From NCBI RefSeq assembly GCF_020026305.1, contig NZ_CP075691.1, positions 5,270,001 through 5,334,000 on the forward strand: 64,000 nucleotides of DNA, read 5' to 3'. The position numbers and the translations under genes were made by a program. This document shows positions 60,482 through 64,000 of this stretch, one piece after another. The stretch's first letter is position 1. The number at the start of each line of letters is the position of its first letter. The notes under the pieces are model-generated. The model did no database searches and was not told where the DNA came from. It saw only the letters and a list, made by a program, of their open reading frames with translations. Source of the DNA: Streptomyces sp. 135 (GTDB lineage: Bacteria; Actinomycetota; Actinomycetes; Streptomycetales; Streptomycetaceae).

Positions 60482-62101
60482 TCAGGGAGTCCGGCGTACG
60501 GCGCGTCCCGCGAGGACGTCCGTGCGCCGGCCGTCCCGCATCACGAACCGGCCGTCGATCAGGACGTGCGGGATACCGGTGGGAAGCGTGCGGGGCTCCT
60601 CGAAGGTGGAGCCCGCCGCGACGGTCTCGGGGTCGAACAGGACCAGATCGGCGCGGTATCCCTCACGTACGACACCCCGGTCGGGGAGCCGGAGGCGGGC
60701 GGCGGGGCGCGAGGTGAGGTGGGCAACGGTCTCTTCGAGTGACATGACGTCCAACTCCCGTGCGTAGCGCCCGAGGTACTGCGGGAACGTGCCGTACGCG
60801 CGCGGATGCGGCTTGAAGCCCTGAAGGATGCCGTCGCTGCCGCCCGTGTGCACGCGGTGGCGCATGATCGCCCGGACGTTCTCCTCGTGGCCCACGTGCT
60901 GGAGGATCGTCGAGCCGAGGCGGTCGTCGATGAGCAGGCGCCGGGCGGTGACCCACGGCTCCTCGCCGCGCTGGGCCGCGGAATGGGCGATCGTCTTGCC
61001 GACGCAGGAGGCGAGCCCCGGGTCGGAGACACCGGAGATCTCGATGGTGTCCCACTCGATGGGTACGCCGTGACAGCCGTCGGCGCCGATGACCTCCATG
61101 TGGTGGCGGATCTTCTCGGCGGTCGCGTCGTCCCGGAGGCGCGCGAGTATCGCCTCCGGCCCTCCCTCGCTCGCCCAGCTCGGCAGCATCGCCACGAGCG
61201 TCGTGCAGCCGGGGGTGTAGGGGTACGTGTCGAGGGTGATGTCCGCGCCCTGCGCGAGCGCGTCGTCGAGGAGCGCCAGCAGATCCGGGGCCTTGCCCTT
61301 GTTCACGCCGAAGTTCATCGTCGCGTGGGCGAGGTGCAGGGGGCAGCCCGCCGTGCGGGTGAGGCGCACCATCTCCTCGTACGCCTGGAGGGCGCCGGCG
61401 CCGTAGCTGCGGTGGTGCGGGCAGTAGTAGCCGCCGTGGGCGGCGACCACCCCGCAGAGTTCCGTGAGCTCGGAGTCGTCGGCGTACATGCCGGGGGTGT
61501 AGGTGAGGCCCGACGACATGCCGACGGCGCCTTCGCTCATGCCGTCGGCGACGAGCTGCTTCATGCGGTCCAGCTCGGCGGGGGTGGCGGGGCGGTCGTC
61601 CCAGCCCATCGCGTACATGCGGACGGTGCCCTGGGGGATGAGATACGCGGCGTTCACGGCGATGCCGTGGCCGCCGTGCGAGCGGTCCAGGCGGTCCAGG
61701 TACTCGCCGACCGTGCGCCAGTCGAAGTCGATGTCGCCGCCGTCGCCGTTCCAGCCGGTGATGGCCTGGCGGACCTGGGCGAGCGTGCGGTCGTCGACGG
61801 GGGCGTAGCTCAGGCCGTCCTGGCCGATGACCTCCAGGGTGACGCCCTGGGCCGCCTTCGCGGTGTGCGCGGGGTCGCGGAGCAGGGCGAGGTCGCTGTG
61901 GGCGTGCATGTCGATGAAGCCGGGCGCGAGTGCGAGGCCGTCGGCGTCCAGGGTCGTCGCGGCGGTGGGGCGGGGGCCGCCGCCGGTCTCGTCCTGCCGG
62001 TGGATCCCGGTGATCCTGCCCTCGTGTACGGCGATGTCTGCGCGGTAGGAGGCATCTCCGGTGCCGTCGATGACGCGGGCGTCTCGGATCACCAGGTCCA
62101 T
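60482..62101 (-). CDS. N-acyl-D-amino-acid deacylase (D-aminoacylase family)
   Basis: The 539-residue enzyme starts at ATG 62101 behind GAGAGG. It is an amidohydrolase-family protein: GFIDMHAHSDLALL (the HxH metal motif), YCPHHRSYGAG, LHLAHATMNF and the catalytic Asp in HTGGSDGIL, with a closing PDRGVVREGYRADLVLFDPE composite domain. It hydrolyses N-acyl-D-amino acids, releasing D-amino acids and a fatty or acetyl group. Next to it is a D-amino-acid deaminase, so the pair probably breaks down D-amino acids. A repeat array lies before it. Confidence 0.9.
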   Translation of the reverse strand: MDLVIRDARVIDGTGDASYRADIAVHEGRITGIHRQDETGGGPRPTAATTLDADGLALAPGFIDMHAHSDLALLRDPAHTAKAAQGVTLEVIGQDGLSYAPVDDRTLAQVRQAITGWNGDGGDIDFDWRTVGEYLDRLDRSHGGHGIAVNAAYLIPQGTVRMYAMGWDDRPATPAELDRMKQLVADGMSEGAVGMSSGLTYTPGMYADDSELTELCGVVAAHGGYYCPHHRSYGAGALQAYEEMVRLTRTAGCPLHLAHATMNFGVNKGKAPDLLALLDDALAQGADITLDTYPYTPGCTTLVAMLPSWASEGGPEAILARLRDDATAEKIRHHMEVIGADGCHGVPIEWDTIEISGVSDPGLASCVGKTIAHSAAQRGEEPWVTARRLLIDDRLGSTILQHVGHEENVRAIMRHRVHTGGSDGILQGFKPHPRAYGTFPQYLGRYARELDVMSLEETVAHLTSRPAARLRLPDRGVVREGYRADLVLFDPETVAAGSTFEEPRTLPTGIPHVLIDGRFVMRDGRRTDVLAGRAVRRTP

Positions 62102-62129
62102 GGGGGGCCTCTCTCGGTTGTCGTGGGTT

Positions 62130-62420
62130 TCCGCCGGCCTTCGGCCGATTGCTTTCCCCACCCGCCCGCCCGTGCGGGTTCGTTGGCGGGTGCGGGTGGC
62201 CCCTGTGGGGGCGGGGATTGTTCGGCGGGTGACGGTTGTGGGTGGGTGTTCTTCGCGGCCTTCGGCCGATTGGTCTCCCACCCGCCCGCCCATGCGGGGG
62301 TGTTGGCGGGTGCGGGTGGCCCCCGCGGGGGCGGGGGTTGCTTGGCGGGTGCTGGGTGTGGGTGGTTCTTTCCCGGCCTTCGGCCGGATTGCTTCCCCAC
62401 CCGCCCGTCGCGGAGCGGCG
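62130..62420. repeat. Intergenic tandem repeat, unit about 120 bp, with GGCC hairpins
   Basis: The region between the deacylase start and the deaminase stop has units that begin with GGCCTTCGGCCGATTG-type sequence at about 62136, 62257 and 62375. The first two contain GGCGGGTGCGGGTGGCCCC and a C-rich CCCACCCGCCCGCCC stretch; the third is partial. Each unit can fold at CGGCCTTCGGCCG. The array fills the place where the deacylase promoter or the deaminase terminator should be. Confidence 0.8.
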
Positions 62421-62508
62421 GTTCAGGGGGTGGCCGCCGGGTTTCGCGCGGGTGGGTGGGAGAGGAGCCACGGGCAAGGGGATACCGCCGGGTTCCTCTC
62501 ACCGCCCC

Positions 62509-63849
62509 TCAGAAGAACGTACGGATGTACTCCGTGACCGTCCCGTCCGCCTCCACCAGAGGAATCAGCTGCCACTTGTCGAACGCCGTGCACGGGTGCG
62601 AAAGCCCCATCCCCAGCCAGTCCCCCACGGCCAGCTCCGCCTCCGGCCCCGTCCGCACCCACCCGTGCTGATCGGAGAGCCCCGTCACCGTGACCCCGGC
62701 CGCCGCCCGCTCCACACCATCGCGCCGCACGACCTGCGCCTCGGGCAGATCCAGGTCGTACGCCGCATCCCGCTTCCCCGCGTTGACGAACGCCTGCTCG
62801 GCGGACGGCTTCGACACCACCTGCGCCCACAGCCGGAGAGCCGGTTCGAGCGCACCCTCCTGCGGGACGCGGTTGAAGGGCGTGACATGCCGGTAGTGAC
62901 CGTCGTCATGGGAGACGTACGCACCCGAGCGCAGCAACTTCAGCACCGGCACGGACAGTTCGGGAAGCTCCGCGAAGACCGACGCCACCGCGTCGAACCA
63001 CGCGCTGCCGCCCGCGCTGACCACGACCTCCGGCAGATCCGCGAACCGCCCCGCCTTGTCCAGCTCGACGGCCAGCGCGGTCAGCCGCCGCAGCCACGCC
63101 GTGACCCGCTCCGTGGTGGCCCGCGGCACCTCGCCCTCGTACCCGGCGACGCCCACGAGCCGCAGTGTGTCGGCGCCCGCGACGGCGTTGGCGATCTCGA
63201 AGCACTCGGCCTCGGTCCGCGCGCCGGTCCGCGCCTCGTCACCGGCGCCCAGTTCCAGCACGACGTCGACGGGCCGGCTCGCGCCCGCCTCGCTGAGCGC
63301 GGCGTGCATCAGCTCGACGCCGCGTACGGAGTCGACGTAACAGATGAAGCGGAAGGACGGATCGGCGTCCAGCTCGGCGGCGACCATGCGCAGCGCCGCC
63401 GCGTCGACCAACTCGTTCGCGAGGAAGATCCGCGAGGTGCCGAACGCCCGTGCCACGCGCACCTGATGGGGCACCGCCAGCGTGATGCCCCACGCTCCGC
63501 GCTCCATCTGCCGGGCGAAGAGCTGCGGTGCCATCGACGTCTTGCCGTGCGGCGCGAAGGCCAGGCCGTGCCGCTCGGCGTACGTCTCCATGAGCGCGAG
63601 GTTGTGCTCAAGGCGCTCGGCGGAGAGGGCGAGGACGGGGGTGGTGAAGCCGCCGGTGAAGAGGTTCCTGCGCTGGGCCGCGAGCTCGCCGACCGTCAGC
63701 CCGTCGGCGTCCGGGGGGAGGCCCTTGAAGCGGTGGTCGATCCGCTCGTCCGCAAGCGCGGCCAGCGGATCGGCAGCCGGCGGACCGGCGTTCGATGCGT
63801 CCGAGGAACGGTCGGCGGCGGGGTTGTCGGCGGGGTTGTCGGCGGCCAT
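62509..63849 (-). CDS. PLP-dependent D-amino-acid deaminase/D-serine dehydratase-like (DSD1 type)
   Basis: The 446-residue enzyme starts at ATG 63849. It has an alanine-racemase-like PLP barrel with the lysine in HGLAFAPHGKTSMAPQLF, followed by LAVPHQVRVARAFGTSRIFL. The C-terminal D-serine dehydratase domain carries the metal ligands in MGLSHPCTAFDKW. Such enzymes deaminate D-serine, D-threonine or 3-hydroxyaspartate, or act as aldolases. The divergent regulator and the D-aminoacylase suggest a D-amino-acid catabolic unit. Confidence 0.88.
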   Translation of the reverse strand: MAADNPADNPAADRSSDASNAGPPAADPLAALADERIDHRFKGLPPDADGLTVGELAAQRRNLFTGGFTTPVLALSAERLEHNLALMETYAERHGLAFAPHGKTSMAPQLFARQMERGAWGITLAVPHQVRVARAFGTSRIFLANELVDAAALRMVAAELDADPSFRFICYVDSVRGVELMHAALSEAGASRPVDVVLELGAGDEARTGARTEAECFEIANAVAGADTLRLVGVAGYEGEVPRATTERVTAWLRRLTALAVELDKAGRFADLPEVVVSAGGSAWFDAVASVFAELPELSVPVLKLLRSGAYVSHDDGHYRHVTPFNRVPQEGALEPALRLWAQVVSKPSAEQAFVNAGKRDAAYDLDLPEAQVVRRDGVERAAAGVTVTGLSDQHGWVRTGPEAELAVGDWLGMGLSHPCTAFDKWQLIPLVEADGTVTEYIRTFF

Positions 63850-63870
63850 GGGCGCCTCCTCCAGTGGTGC

Positions 63871-63887
63871 GTTGCAGCATCTGCAAC
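63871..63887. promoter_or_regulatory. Perfect palindromic operator between divergent genes
   Basis: GTTGCAGCATCTGCAAC has perfect seven-base arms around a three-base centre (63871-63887). It lies 22 bases in front of the deaminase start and about 90 bases in front of the gene at the right edge. The position fits an operator shared by the two divergent genes. Confidence 0.75.
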
Positions 63888-63977
63888 AGTCATTGCGTAT
63901 GTCGCTGACTGCTGTCTAACATCCGAGCCAACCCCGGGTCAACGGATCCGGACAGACGGTTGAAGGGCTGGAGATCG

Positions 63978-64000
63978 TGACCGCACAGGCAGCCGCAAAG
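63978..64000 (+). CDS. N-terminal fragment of a divergent gene, possibly the local regulator
   Basis: GTG at 63978 behind GGAG (63971-63974) opens the frame VTAQAAAK, which runs off the right edge. From the operator and the D-amino-acid genes beside it, an IclR-type regulator is the likeliest product, but eight residues do not establish that. Confidence 0.4.

Overview
The window is high-GC actinomycete DNA with the gene content and order of a Streptomyces chromosome core. Markers are an acyl-CoA carboxylase alpha/epsilon/beta cluster with maf between its parts, a class III adenylate cyclase, hutH, a PopR/ClpP3/ClpP4 set, mycothiol conjugate amidase (mca), GTP-dependent PEP carboxykinase, an SCO4226-like protein and an SCO5918-like protein. 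From memory, much of the order follows the S. coelicolor segment from accA2/pccB/cya to mca and pckG, but the clpP3/clpP4, gvpU-like, Hsp20/DUF2267 and cold-shock/DEAD-helicase blocks look like additions. I could not run a synteny search.

Layout. 1-4.6 kb: acyl-CoA carboxylase (alpha subunit partial at the left edge; epsilon apparently frameshifted; beta), maf, a tiny membrane protein and biotin ligase. 4.66-5.09 kb: a seven-unit intergenic repeat array. 5.2-9.9 kb: adenylate cyclase, enoyl-CoA hydratase, a C-terminally damaged GGDEF protein, hutH. 9.9-16.5 kb: a P-loop kinase-like protein, a sortase substrate, an L,D-transpeptidase lipoprotein, a large secreted subtilase. 16.5-23.7 kb: small metabolic and regulatory genes, an alcohol dehydrogenase pseudogene with a divergent regulator, then popR facing clpP4/clpP3. 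23.9-32.3 kb: msrA, cystathionine gamma-synthase, a small sigma factor, threonine dehydratase, greA, mca. 32.7-36.3 kb: a three-unit repeat beside a 1074-residue NTPase/TPR protein. 36.3-39.8 kb: a visibly lower-GC accessory stretch with one unknown 383-residue protein and little else that can be supported. 39.8-50.4 kb: Uma2-type nuclease, YyaL-type protein, two MFS exporters (one without a proper stop, one broken), MarR and TetR regulators, a zinc alcohol dehydrogenase, haemolysin III. 50.6-57 kb: pckG, an alanine-type aminotransferase, a secreted protease whose stop codon lies at a 155-bp MITE, DUF2267, Hsp20, GvpU-like. 57-60.5 kb: a cold/stress block (MerR, cold-shock protein, DEAD-box helicase, SCO5918 family) with several hairpins in its leaders. 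60.5-64 kb: D-aminoacylase and a D-amino-acid deaminase, with a probable divergent regulator gene starting at the right edge next to a clean operator-like palindrome.

How genes work together. BirA would biotinylate the acyl-CoA carboxylase; AccE and PccB form its carboxyltransferase half. PopR probably controls clpP3/clpP4. The deaminase and D-aminoacylase form a D-amino-acid catabolic pair. MerR, CspA-type protein, DEAD helicase and Hsp20 suggest a stress-response neighbourhood.

Two themes stand out. First, several otherwise well-conserved genes carry one-base or short deletions (accE, the GGDEF gene, an alcohol dehydrogenase and both MFS genes); this means either real decay or residual indel error in the assembly. 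Second, at least four unrelated short tandem arrays sit exactly at gene ends or in intergenic gaps. No CRISPR array, rRNA or tRNA gene was recognised.
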